A stretch of 64,000 bases of DNA from Pseudeuparius sepicola (taxonomy: Eukaryota > Arthropoda > Insecta > Coleoptera > Anthribidae), in the NCBI GenBank assembly GCA_963920635.1, contig OY987298.1, positions 117,294,035 to 117,358,034 on the forward strand, given 5' to 3'. Shown in pieces: positions 46,254 to 55,784 of this stretch (within the stretch, counting starts at the first letter, position 1; every line of letters starts with the position of its first letter). Below the pieces are notes generated by a model. It saw only the letters and a list, made by a program, of their open reading frames with translations. It had not been told where the DNA came from and did no database searches. Position numbers and translations under genes: made by a program.

Positions 46254-47081
46254 CTTACTATCTACATCTCGATGCCGCATTAGGGCTCGAAATCTCCGCC
46301 TGAGATACACCTCTTTTTATTATTATTTCTTCCCTCAGATAAAACCCTTGCCCTTGATAAGAATACAATCTGCAATGCATAATTTGTATACCTAACCTAT
46401 GATAAATCTAATAAATTTTGGAATTGGAATCACTAATGAGGTAGTACCCTACATACTAGGTATCTTTACCTGTTTAAAGGTTGGATTAAATAATCATTAA
46501 GCAAGGTATACCTACCTAGGTACCTACTTACCTACCTATAATAATTATAACAGATAGGGTAGATGAACCTATTAAATATTGTCCATAGGTATTAGGTATC
46601 TACATAATTAATTAGTTACACCTACCTAATCTCGTACCTAATGAAAATTGCGAACGTTGAAAATGCCAACAAAAGAAATCCGTATAGCAAATGCCTAGCC
46701 AATAATACTGAACAACAATAGCATGGCAACTCTACCCGGCCACTTTTTGTGTGTAATTATAAAAGTACAGTCCCGGGGAAAGAACAAGCATCTCGCTAGT
46801 TGTCATAGCGACGCGGTCTGATCGAGTACAGTTGTGGCAAGGATTTCGCGAAACAACACCACGGTCGGTGACAAGACAGGTACAGTCGGCGAATATCGAT
46901 CGCCTAATCAAGACACATTTGCCCCACCAATTATTCAGATCAGAACGCGTGAAAAGTCAGGAGAGCCTACCCTAAATTTCAACATACTAAACACAGAATA
47001 TGATAAATACCTATACAAATTAATATAAACACGCGGTTGGAAGCGAAACAAAAACTGAAAATAAAGGAATCCGGCACTTAC
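46254..47081 (-). other. MTA1-like intron 2 (start) with GTACCTAC-type low-complexity DNA
   Basis: If the MTA1-like gene continues to the left, this is intron 2 just after its donor at 47081-47080. It holds simple ACCTACCTAGGTACC-like runs (about 46490-46560). The 64-aa plus ORF at 46834-47028 is open but unrecognised. No downstream MTA exon (the conserved part after the BAH start) was found here or farther left. Confidence 0.4.
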
Positions 47082-47243
47082 ATTGGTGTTTGTCGGCGAG
47101 TTGGATCAGCTGGTTCGGCAAATCCCTTCTCCTGTAGAAACACATAACTTTTGCCTCCACATTTCCGGATGACGTTTTATTTAATTCTTCTATGCGTCTG
47201 ATTTGGTACGGAGACGTTGACGACGTCTCAAAGTACACGTAAT
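47082..47243 (-). CDS. MTA1-like: MTA1-like protein, coding exon 2 (BAH domain start)
   Basis: The 162-base exon translates as [20 protein letters not shown], then [20 protein letters not shown], then [13 protein letters not shown], preceded by a codon split with exon 1 (G/AT = Asp). This is the highly conserved opening of the BAH domain of metastasis-associated proteins, chromatin subunits of the NuRD deacetylase complex in the nucleus. Splice sites fit: acceptor TTTTGCTTTGCAG just before, donor GTAAGT just after (47081 downward). The exon is phase 1 at both ends. The remainder of the protein (rest of BAH, ELM2, SANT, GATA zinc finger) is not in view, so intron 2 is long or the contig is rearranged. 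Confidence 0.94.
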
Positions 47244-48101
47244 CTGCAAAGCAAAATATGAAACCAATTTTTTGTAACAATATTTATGAATATAACAATA
47301 ACCTTCCCAAATTTTAAGGTAGGTACCTACCATTATCTGTAATCTAATAAAGTAAACAATATTCCTTCATTGTTTAATTTAATACTAAGTACCTACCCAC
47401 AGGATATTAGCAAATCTAAGTGAGCCCCGCTATGCATTTCATTACAACTCCTAGGTAGAAACAAAAACTAAAAAAAAATAGCAGGGTCGGTCACATTTCT
47501 AAATCAAAACAAACCTTGCCTAACAGTTCATTATCCCCTACACTCGCATAAAAACAATAAGTTGAAATGGTCATTGAATTTACCTACCTATTTATTTATA
47601 GACGTCAAAATGACCCCCTCATAAATTGGTATTTGGAACTACTACCTAGCTCTAGTTCCCACAAATAAAAGTAAATCGAATTTATCCCATAAATTGGATA
47701 CCTACTTATTATTTATCTATCATCCATGGTGCTAAGTTTGCACAAATTCACCCTGTATTATATGCAACCACAAACACAACAAATAAGGAAAAACGAGTTC
47801 AAGTGCTCTTGGCTTCAGTACCTAGTGTCATAACGAGAGTACTCAATAAACAGATAGGTAAGTAATAGCTAATTACCATAATACATTTTTTATTAATAAT
47901 GGATTCGTAACTTGTGCAGGTTTGGTTACTTCGAGTTTTGGTATCCAAATAATAGCTTCCAAAACTCAGAAAAATTGGTGCTTATATAAAAAGGTTTAAA
48001 TATCCCGCACACTAATTAATCGTGGCCAAACAGAACAACTACCGCCGTGGAAGACTTCCTCTAAGTAAAATAAAGCCGGTTAATTAAAATCTATCACTCA
48101 C
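47244..48101 (-). other. MTA1-like intron 1 (858 bp)
   Basis: Donor GTGAGT at its start and TTTGCAG acceptor at its end on the minus strand. It contains AT-rich DNA and short GTACCTAC strings but no other gene. Confidence 0.85.
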
Positions 48102-48129
48102 CTCCGACACGATACATGTTAGCTGTCAT
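48102..48129 (-). CDS. MTA1-like: MTA1-like protein, coding exon 1
   Basis: Encodes MTANMYRVG plus the first base of the Asp codon, then donor GTGAGTGATAG. Animal MTA proteins begin with nearly the same residues (an M.ANMYRVGDYVYFE pattern), and the phase joins exactly to exon 2. The start ATG at 48129-48127 is therefore firm. The 5-prime untranslated part extends to roughly 48345 and contains one upstream ATG in AAAATGGCGTCTG, a YY1-like motif often seen near housekeeping start sites. Promoter sequence is probably 48340-48440. Confidence 0.93.
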
Positions 48130-48440
48130 CCTCGAACACAAACAATTTAACTATTCACTAACAAAACTACACGAACAAATCACATTTTTTTCGAACATTG
48201 TGAACTTTTTCAATGTTTTGTCACTACACCACGTACCACCACCAAGCTTACAGACGCCATTTTCTCAAATAAACTCACTGTCCCCTGTTGGCGTCTGGGC
48301 CATAAAGAATCAAGTAGAGCAAAATCTGGCAGCGACAAAAGAACTCTAGCGGCCGGTAGCTGAACTTCCGTAGCACTAAAAAGTCGGCTTTTTAAAACGG
48401 CTGTTTGCCAGGTCCGAACTCAAGATATTTTCCGGGGTTT
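48130..48440 (-). promoter_or_regulatory. 5-prime UTR and promoter of MTA1-like gene
   Basis: Upstream of the ATG on minus are ~215 bases without introns, then a region with AGCTACCGGCCGCTAG and a TTTTAAAAAG string (about 48390). The motif AAAATGGCGTCTG lies near 48265. The transcription start cannot be fixed from sequence. The 77-aa plus-strand ORF here is an antisense shadow. Confidence 0.5.
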
Positions 48441-48449
48441 TTATTTTAA

Positions 48450-49098
48450 ACCATTGATTGGCACCGATACAAGTGACTTCCTTCCCTCAACGATTGCCAC
48501 AACGAGGTGTTGGTGTCAAGACCTTTGTGTAATGAGCGTTGATTGTTCTCAGACACTAGGCAGTATGCAAAATCAGCATTGAGCACAATACAAAAAAATA
48601 AAATACAAAATATTATTAGGGGTCCAAAGTAGGTACCCTGTTTGCTTGCTAAATTCGGCACAGTTAGTGAAGCAAAATGAAACAAGCAAAAGATCACCGA
48701 AATATGCCGTGGTTTCTATAGGGTACTCCAGATCCAGAAAACCCTTTTTTTTTAACTTTGGCTCATTTTATGAATTTTGTACAACTTAGAGTATTGAAAT
48801 TTAGTAACAAAGGGTTTTGAACTATGCCCAGTTCGATGACACCACTCGTTTTGTTCTTAAAGAGGCCTAATATGGCTTTGTGAATTTTTGGGGGTTATTT
48901 TAATAACAGCACAATAACAGTTAAGCCAATTTAAAAAATGATGAAATTATAAAAATTGGAGTAAGGGAGACTGGGAATGAATCAAGCATTTTCCAAAATT
49001 TTATTTTTGTTTCAAAAATTCAGTTAAAACATTGTAGTTTTTTGGCATTTCTATATCTTTTAAGATATTCTTTACAGCTAAATTTTAAGTAAAACTAA
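48450..49098. other. repeat-derived stretch, not resolved
   Basis: Contains AGGGAGACTGGGAATGAATC near 48965, a string that returns inverted near 52390-52412 (CCCCAGTCTCCC). This suggests one large, much-interrupted repeat spanning 48.9-52.4 kb. No gene is recognised. Confidence 0.35.
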
Positions 49099-49530
49099 AG
49101 CCTGGTTCATGCAGCAACTTTATCTTTATGCTTTCTTTTACTTTAAAGAAATAAAGCATACGTTCAGGCAGCTTGCTTTTTAAAAATTATTTGCACATGC
49201 GCAATTTCAATCCATACGAACTTTTTTACTGCTAAATAGTTTTCGCGTGGTGTAGTTCTTCTTGGTGATTGTAGTTTACAATATATCTTTATTTTGCAAA
49301 CAATTTTGTATTTTTAACATCTAATTGGTAATTTGACAAAACGACGCGTGCGCAGTTCTAAACTGCTTTCAGAATCAAAGAAAAAGTTGAAACTTCCCAA
49401 CTTTTAAATAAAAGCAAAAGCAAAACATAAAGCAAGTGTTGCCTGAACGCTTCCACTATTTTACAATATGTTCAACTTTTAAAAGATAAAGCAAACGCAT
49501 AAAGATAAAGTTGCTGCATGAACCAGGCTT
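49099..49530. mobile_element. MITE with perfect 33-bp termini (432 bp)
   Basis: AAGCCTGGTTCATGCAGCAA then CTTTATCTTTATGC is exactly mirrored by GCATAAAGATAAAG then TTGCTGCATGAACCAGGCTT. The arms stay similar further in (AAAGCATACGTTCAGGCAGC versus its mirror). The left flank is TA, the right CT. Terminus type resembles the TA-flanked MITE at 23115-23737. Confidence 0.82.
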
Positions 49531-49917
49531 CTGAGTTTTAAACACAGAGAGCGTATATAATGATCTCTGTGGTTTTAAAACAAAAGTTTTCGCTTAGTAT
49601 GATATAAAAAAACAGTTGCATTTTGGTTGCATCTACCCCAGTGGAGGAGCCATATAATAGATCATATTAGGTTGCAGTCGAGGCCAACGATAAAGACAGG
49701 CCACGGCGCTAACGCATAATCGCATAGTCACGTGACCAACTTAGTGCTATATAATGAAAGGCATTTTTGGAGATAAGTAGAAAAAACAAATTTCGTAACA
49801 ATTTGGCAAGTTTTCTTTCATCTATTACATTATTGGTTTTGTGCATCCAAGCTTTCTCTAATTGTTTTTTTCAAAATTTTCAACCTGCCTCAGCTGATTT
49901 AGGCTTTAGGCTGAGAG

Positions 49918-49989
49918 TTAAACGGCACTGCACTCACAATATTTTGGCACATTCTCAAAAATTGTTGGGACATCACCTTCCTTTAGCTT
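49918..49989 (-). pseudogene. C-terminal piece of a THAP domain
   Basis: The minus strand reads KLKEGDVPTIFENVPKY followed by CECSAV and a stop. The block LK..AVPTIF closes the THAP zinc-finger domain in many animal and transposon (P-element type) proteins. No upstream Cys/His part was found next to it, so it is either a single exon or a relic carried by the surrounding element. Confidence 0.5.
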
Positions 49990-50319
49990 AGGTGATATTC
50001 TCTATAGGTATTTTCCTCCCACAACACATTTGTCCACTTTGTTTCACTTTCTTGAAAATGTGTTAGCCACTCATACTTAAGGGTTTTTTAGAAATTAAAT
50101 CTCAGTTGGAATTTGACGAATCCATTTTTGGCGAAAATTATCATCCCGAGGCAAAACAAATGTTTGTTATGGCGACACTTTCTTCCTGGCTTTTGTAATA
50201 TGGTATTTATATATATATGGTATATATATTTGGTATTTAGGTTATCTTTTACAAAATAAAAATGAAAACTAACCGCAGTAGGTATACTATACTGTAAATA
50301 CTTATTGACGAGGTCTCAC

Positions 50320-50835
50320 TTGTTCGGCAGCGTGAAAGACCAAATAGAAGCCGTATCGGGGCGTGGGTCGACAACGAAAATCAACAGTTACAACACTGAT
50401 TTATTTCGCACAAGGTGAATAGTGAATACAATAAATACACACACCCGAACGTGGTCAACGGGAACGGCTTCCAGCCACCCGGACCGTCTGAACTCGCGGA
50501 TCTCCCGTAAGCAGTTCACCCCTGTGTCTCAGGCTCCACTGTCCAATACGGTCCATGTCCATAATAGTCCATTCCGGAATTCCGGGCTCCCTATTCTGTG
50601 GTTCGGGGGAGAATTCCCCTTTACTGCGCTCACGCGTCGGTACGAGCGGCACCGCAATACTCTTGGACGGCACGGCTCCCACCCAGAGGCCATAATCACA
50701 CCTGGGCGGTTCCCCTCCGCCAGGACACACGTGCACTAGACACAAACTTGTTTCTAAAATATAAACTAACACGTTTAAAAACAATTTAAACATTTAAAAC
50801 TTCTCAAAACCCAAGCTGCCGTTATGTGACAAATG
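50320..50835 (-). mobile_element. probable solo LTR (boundaries uncertain)
   Basis: A GC-rich block (about 50420-50740) unlike its surroundings. On the minus strand it carries a polyadenylation signal (GCGAAATAAATC near 50400) followed by a ~70-base tail ending in CACGCTGCCGAACA. That order (GC-rich promoter part, AATAAA, short 3-prime tail ending CA) is typical of LTRs. No matching target duplication was found, and the ORFs of 105 and 112 aa that overlap it on opposite strands are not convincing. Confidence 0.4.
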
Positions 50836-50915
50836 ACATGTAACGTCGGCCTAAGGTGGTCACGTGATTTTTGTGCGCCAGGGCCTGTCTTTATAGTAGG
50901 CCTTGAGGTTGCAGT

Positions 50916-51949
50916 GGAGTGACGAATATCGGACCACTCACATTGGATACATACATACCCCAGTGGAAGGGTAGATTAAACCGCTTCACGTTGATGATTT
51001 AACCACAGAAAAAAATAGTTTTCAAAGAAAGTAGTATTCATTTGGAACATTCAAAATACATCCCTATAATCGTTTAAAAATAAGTAATTCAGAAGCACAA
51101 AACCAATTAAGTGATGTATTTATATGGCTTTAAATAGAATGGGTAGGTAATACAAATATATAAAATTATTATTATCAAACAACTTCACACACATCCCAGC
51201 CCTTAAAATTAAATTTATATAGAGGCAGTGCTCACCGTACCACATTTTGTGGAGTTGGAATAACCAATAATTGGAAATGAGAAGGTATTCGAGTTATTTG
51301 TATTGTATTGAATCTACCCCACAACATCGGGTTGAATCTACCCCATGGAGTCAAATTTTGCATAATTCCATATTTATGAGCAGGTGGATTTTCAAGGTTA
51401 TGTTATATACAGGAATCTGAAGCGAAAACAATGCTCATTTCGATTGTACCACCAAAAAATAAGTGTTGAAAAGCATCAAGGCATATCACAATATCAAATA
51501 TTTTTAAAATCTTACCGTAACCAAAGTTTACAGAATAAAATATAAGTTGAGTCACTCGGCGGGGCTCCTTTATAAATCGGACATCTAAGAGAGTCGCCGA
51601 CGTCGACTTTTTGCTTCGCATATACCCGGCATATACCATGCACTAGCGCACCAGTAAGCGACTGTGAAACACGTGCGCGGCGCTGCCTTTGATGTCGGCC
51701 GCCGGCTCGAGTGACCCAACTGCTATTTTATTCTGTCAACTTTGCCGTAACAGATGCCGATTTAAAGTTTTTATTGACAAAATTTCCTGTTTTGCAAGGC
51801 AGCCACTGTTCGTTATGCACAACAACGATACATTAAAGCTACACGTTCAATAAACTGGTTAGGAAATAGAGTTACCTACTATAGTTTTTTGTTTCGAAAA
51901 TTGGCCAATTTTCCCAAAAATATGGAATTGTATAGACTTGATTCTTCCC
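50916..51949. other. non-coding repeat-like stretch, nothing resolved
   Basis: Contains strings such as GAATCTACCCCA (near 51304 and 51333) also seen near 49630 and 50957 in variant form, pointing to one fragmented repeat. A CpG-rich patch lies near 51660-51715. No gene. Confidence 0.35.
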
Positions 51950-52466
51950 CAATGACCTCAAAACCTATAGACATGGTGCCCCATTGTTAAAATGCCCTTT
52001 ATTTTGACTCCAAGATTAAATATATCCATACTACTCTAAAAACATGCTACAAACAAGACAGAAAGTCAACCATCAGCAACTATACACCCGGTGATTCCCG
52101 CTTCTAGTTCTTCCAGAATCACACTTAGATATCGCATGTTTTTTCTTGTTTGGGGGCACTGGAAGCATCGGAACCTCACCTGAAGACTCGGGGGATGGTC
52201 TAACGATGCCAGCGTCCGAACCCAGAGTAGAAATAAGTTCACTACGGCTCGACAAAAAGGGGCAATTTCTGACAATCGGAATAATTTAATGGAGTGCTTA
52301 AATTGTGATTAGTTCTGGGCGTCAAGCGTTTATCAAAACAAACCTGTCTATAGGTTCTGACGTCATTGTTCTTCCCTATGGTTGGGTCATCCCCAGTCTC
52401 CCCTACTATAGTTTTTTGTTTTGAAAATCTGCCAATTTTCCCAAAAATATGGAATTGTATTGACAA
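51874..52466 (+). repeat. ~65-bp direct repeat around the hAT-type MITE
   Basis: CCTACTATAGTTTTTTGTTT and the following ~45 bases, through AAAAATATGGAATTGTAT, occur at about 51876-51936 and again at 52404-52464. The MITE with its own target duplication lies between the two, so this repeat is separate from the insertion. Confidence 0.65.
51950..52368 (-). mobile_element. hAT-type MITE, copy 2, perfect 8-bp TSD
   Basis: Inverted relative of 5437-5866. The edges are CAATGACCTCAAAACCTATA and TATAGGTTCTGACGTCATTG. TTCTTCCC flanks both sides exactly (51942-51949, 52369-52376). One CRE palindrome is intact (right end); the left has one change. A ~60-codon reading frame (SRSELISTLGSDAGIVRPSP, then PPNKKKHAISKCDSG) is kept open in both copies with largely mild substitutions. 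Confidence 0.88.
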
Positions 52467-52630
52467 AGTGAAACACTGTTTACATAGGTATTAGGTAGGT
52501 ATATGTAAAAAGTATAAAATATGTAGGTGGTATAACTGCTGCAATTACAATATAGGATAATTAACTAAAGTATTCATTTTAATTACAAAATATATAAAAA
52601 ATAAACCTCTAGTGCACAAGACAAACTTTA

Positions 52631-52741
52631 TCAAGGGCTACTGCTTGTTGAAGTGATCTCGTCTGCCTCCTTATTAATGCTTTCCTGCTTTCTAATGCTT
52701 GCTTCTTTTGCCTTCAACTGTTCTATTCTTAAGGCACGTTT
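52631..52741 (-). CDS. small two-exon gene, exon 2 (terminal)
   Basis: After acceptor TTTTTTTTTCAG the exon encodes KRALRIEQLKAKEASIRKQE, then SINKEADEITSTSSSP and TGA (52633-52631). It is phase 0 and joins exon 1 across a 70-base intron (52742-52811). The piece is highly charged and helical in character, likely a short coiled coil with a polar Ser/Thr tail. I do not recognise the family. An ATTAAA-type signal follows about 50 bases beyond the stop. Confidence 0.6.
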   Translation of the reverse strand, partial: KRALRIEQLKAKEASIRKQESINKEADEITSTSSSP

Positions 52742-52811
52742 CTGAAAAAAAAATCATTGAGAAATAGAAAATTCCTTAGACAAGGAAAGAGAGGACACCG
52801 CACGTGCCTAC

Positions 52812-52856
52812 CTTGCCATGTACAGATTTTGTTACGTCGTTTTGAATGGTGGCCAT
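52812..52856 (-). CDS. small two-exon gene, exon 1 (start)
   Basis: ATG at 52856-52854 encodes MATIQNDVTKSVHGK, followed by donor GTAGGC. The start lies in AAAATGGCCACC, a strong initiation context and also a YY1-like motif. Together with exon 2 it predicts a 51-aa protein. It is arranged head to head with the THAP-type exon on the plus strand, with only ~92 bases between the two reading frames, which suggests a shared bidirectional promoter. No signal peptide or membrane segment is apparent. Support rests on intact splice sites, frame and context, not homology. Confidence 0.58.
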
Positions 52857-52948
52857 TTTATATGTGGCAGACAAAGCGATTGCGTTGCGAGTTAATTTCG
52901 CGAATTTGTGAATTAAAATAACAGTGATTAAGTGGAAAATATACTCTT

Positions 52949-53022
52949 ACGAAGGTGAATTGTCCAGCGTTTGGTTGCAAAAGCAGAAGTGAAAACCAAG
53001 AGCCCGGGATTTCGTTTCACAG
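52949..53022 (+). CDS. THAP-type zinc-finger first exon (no ATG)
   Basis: The frame reads KVNCPAFGCKSRSENQEPG then ISFHR, ending at donor GTAAAT. C-x4-C followed by GISFHRFP is the hallmark opening of the THAP DNA-binding domain, and an intron right after SFHR is common. The codon where methionine is expected is ACG (52949-52951), and an in-frame stop lies a few codons upstream. Either an upstream exon supplies the start, initiation is non-AUG, or the gene is dead. The next THAP exon (with the conserved Trp and AVPTIF) was not found before 53.3 kb. Confidence 0.6.
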
Positions 53023-53339
53023 GTAAATATATAACAAGCTACCCTTGAAAGATGCCCCAAAACTTTATTTTTATCAATATAGCTTCTTCAAATTTCCTCT
53101 ACCTTTTAGTATGATAAAATGCATTGTTTTGTTTGTAAATAGGAGCAATATAATTATTTTTAACATGGTTTTTATTGAAAATTTTTTAATTCAATTATGA
53201 TAGTTACATAAAATATATTATTTATTTTATTTTGATTGATTCGAAATCGAAATCGACACAAATAAATATATTTCAGCACTTGACCCTAGCTTTACATTTG
53301 GGAAATTATCTTCGAATAAATACCAATGTTTCAAATTAC
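53023..53339. other. non-coding stretch, possibly THAP intron
   Basis: AT-rich sequence without recognised exon or repeat. The TSD of the next compound element begins at 53340. Confidence 0.35.
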
Positions 53340-53689
53340 ACGTAAGCACAGACCTATATAGCTTCGCTACAGACTGTGCCTCGCCGTATATTTTTAGGCG
53401 AACCCAAAAGGATGCCAAGTCCCTGGAGTTGGCATCCTTTGTGGGAATTCGTACAAATATTTCCACTACCGTCCCATAGAGGTCGCTGAGTTCTACATCT
53501 TTCCACTCGTTGTTGCCAAATGTCGCCTATCCGGCCCATTTTAGGGATAAAAATACATCCGCATACAAGCAGATGTATTATGTATGTATACAAATAATAT
53601 ATTCACAGAAAGAGGCAAGGAAGATGGAATTGGTAGGTAAGGATTTTTGAGATTCATATTGATGTATACTTAAAATTGCCGGGAAAACT

Positions 53690-55402
53690 ACACCCTGAAA
53701 ATCTCAGAAGTAAAAAAATTGCCTGACAAAAAACTACCCCTTCCCACCCCCGAAATGTTTTTGGTCGGATCCTCGCCATTTTCAGCCAGAACGTTCAAAA
53801 TTTACCCAGACGCACCCAATCCGCGATTGAAAAAATTTACCGGACAAAACTACCCCCTGCATCCCTTTAAGGAAAAAAATTGATTACTCCATTGTTTCTG
53901 GTCCGATTTTCGCCGTTTTCACAAAGACATTCAAAAGAGTCTCAGAAGCATAAAAAACTGCCTGACAAAAAACTACCCCTTCCCACCCCCGAAGTTGTTT
54001 TTGGTCGAATCCTCGCCATTTTCAGCCAGAACGTTCAAAATTTAGCCCATTTATCCGCGGTTGAAAAAATTTTCCTGACACAACTACCCCCCGCATCCCT
54101 TTAGGAAAAAAAAGATAAATCCATTGTTTCTGGTCCGATTTTCGCCGTTTTCACAAGGATGTTAAAAAAAGTCAGTTTCAGAAATAAAAAAAAAACTGCC
54201 GGAAAAAACTACCCCTTCCCACCCCCGAAGTTGTTTTTGATCGGAACCTCGCTATTGTTAGCAAGGACTTTCAAAATTATTCCAGAAGCACAAATCCGCG
54301 GTTGAAAAAAATTGCCGGACAAAACTACCCCCTGCATCCCTTTAGGAAAAAAAAATGATAACTCCATTGTTTATGGTCCGATTTTCGTCGTTTTCACAAG
54401 GATGTTAAAAAAAGTCTGTCTGAGAAATAAAAAAACTGCCGGAAAAAAACTACCCCTTCCCACCGCCGAAGTTGTTTTTGGTCGGATCCTCGCTATTCTT
54501 AGCAAGGTCGTTCAGAATGACTCCAGAAGCACCAATCTGCGGTTGAAAAAAATTGCCGGACAAAACTATTTAATAATTTAAATAAATCCATTGTTTCTGG
54601 TCCGATTTTTGCCGTTTTCACAAGGACGTTCAAAAGAGTCTCAGAAGCATAAAAAACTGCCTGACAAAAAACTACCCCTTCCCACCCCGAAGTTGTTTTT
54701 GGTCGATTCCTCGCCATTTTCAGCCAGAACGTTCAAAATTTACCCAGACGCACCAATCCGCGGTTGAAAAATTTTCCTGACAACTACCCCCTGCATCCCT
54801 TTAAGGAAAAAAATTGATAACTCCATTGTTTCTGGTCTGATTTTCGCCGTTTTCACAAAGACGTTCAAAAGAGTCTAAGAACCATAAAAAACTGCCTGAC
54901 AAAAAACTACCCCTTCGCACACCCGAAGTTGTTTTTGGTCGAATCCTCGCCATTTTCAGCCAGAACGTTCAAAATTTGCCCAGACGCACCAATCCTCGGT
55001 TTTAAAAATTTCCCTGACAAAACTACCCCCTGCATTCCTTTAGGGAAAAAAAATTGATAACTCCATTGTTTCTAGTCCGATTTTCGCCGTTTTCACAAGA
55101 ACGTTCAAAAGAGTCTCAGTATCATAAAAAACTGCTTGACAAAAAACTACCCCTTCCCACCCCGAAGTTGTTTTTGGTCGAATCCTCGCCATTTCCAGCA
55201 AGGACGTTCCAAATAAGTAATCCCAAACGTACCAATTCGCGATTGAAAAAATTTGCTGGACAAAACTACCCCCTGCACGAAAAAAAATATATCATTACTG
55301 ATTTTTTTCTGGTCCGATTGTCGCCTTTTCACAAGGATATTATAAAGTCTCAGAATTAAAAAACAAATTTTCAGACAAAAAACTAACCCTCCCCACCCCC
55401 CC
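53690..55402 (+). repeat. dimeric ~238-bp satellite, left arm (~7-8 units)
   Basis: AAACTACC-type marks fall at about 53731, 53970, 54206, 54447, 54669, 54904, 55144 and 55379, a spacing of 222-241. Each unit has two related halves: A (CCTTCCCACCCCCGAAGTTG ... GGTCGGATCCTCGCCATTTT) and B (CCCTGCATCCCTTTA ... GGTCCGATTTTCGCCGTTTT). Both halves end in a TTGCCTGACAAAACTACCCC-like joint, so the unit is a dimer of an ancestral ~119-bp monomer. ORFs of 74-101 aa in it are by-products. Confidence 0.9.
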
Positions 55403-55784
55403 AAGAGTCTTAACGAAGTTTCGTTTTACGAAAATCATAAAAGTTGAAATAACTTCTCAACAGTCAAAGTTCGAATATCCCCAAATAGAGTCCCCTATCC
55501 ACAGGATTCGTTTGAATTACTGGCTCTGTGACACCCTGTATGTTATGCATTTTTCCGATTTTTCTCTGAAGTCCGCCATATTGAGAATTTAAGTTCCTTG
55601 GCCCGCACGTGATTCACCAGTGGCGCTTAAAATTACAATTTTGATTAACTTTGACACCCTGTAGCATGGAACTCCCTGTACATTTTTGTACAAATTTGGT
55701 ATATGAGGGTTTTGATTTGTCCTGATTAAAGCAATAGTTGTGGCAGAATTTAAATAAGAAAAAAAAACGCTAAATGGCAGTTCT
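55403..55784. other. spacer between the satellite arms
   Basis: Unique AT-rich sequence with two TA-type element ends (GACACCCTGTATG near 55540 and GACACCCTGTAGC near 55662). It forms part of the loop of the foldback element. No gene. Confidence 0.5.

Larger units (their letters stand above)
49679..50905. mobile_element. 1.2-kb element with 10-bp target duplication (Mutator-like by TSD length)
   Basis: The termini CGAGGCCAACGATAAAGACA and, reversed, CAAGGCCTACTATAAAGACA match over about 24 bases with few differences, and AGGCC...GGCGC blocks follow in both. AGGTTGCAGT flanks both edges exactly (49669-49678, 50906-50915). A 9-11-bp duplication is typical of Mutator-like elements; family assignment is inference. 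Inside are a THAP-type fragment on minus (49918-49989) and a GC-rich LTR-like block (about 50320-50830). Confidence 0.7.

Noticed and set aside
47020..47280. 86-aa minus ORF as a single-exon protein
   Set aside because: Only the central 162 bases between the acceptor and donor are MTA coding sequence. Both ends of the ORF are intron.
48116..48349. 77-aa plus-strand ORF
   Set aside because: It is antisense to the MTA1-like first exon and 5-prime UTR.
50422..50793. Opposing 105-aa and 112-aa ORFs
   Set aside because: Both overlap on opposite strands in a GC-rich LTR-like block where stops are rare. Neither resembles a known protein.
54312..55359. Repeated 74-101-aa ORFs with similar sequence (suggesting a gene family)
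   Set aside because: They arise from the ~238-bp satellite units and shift frame with each indel.
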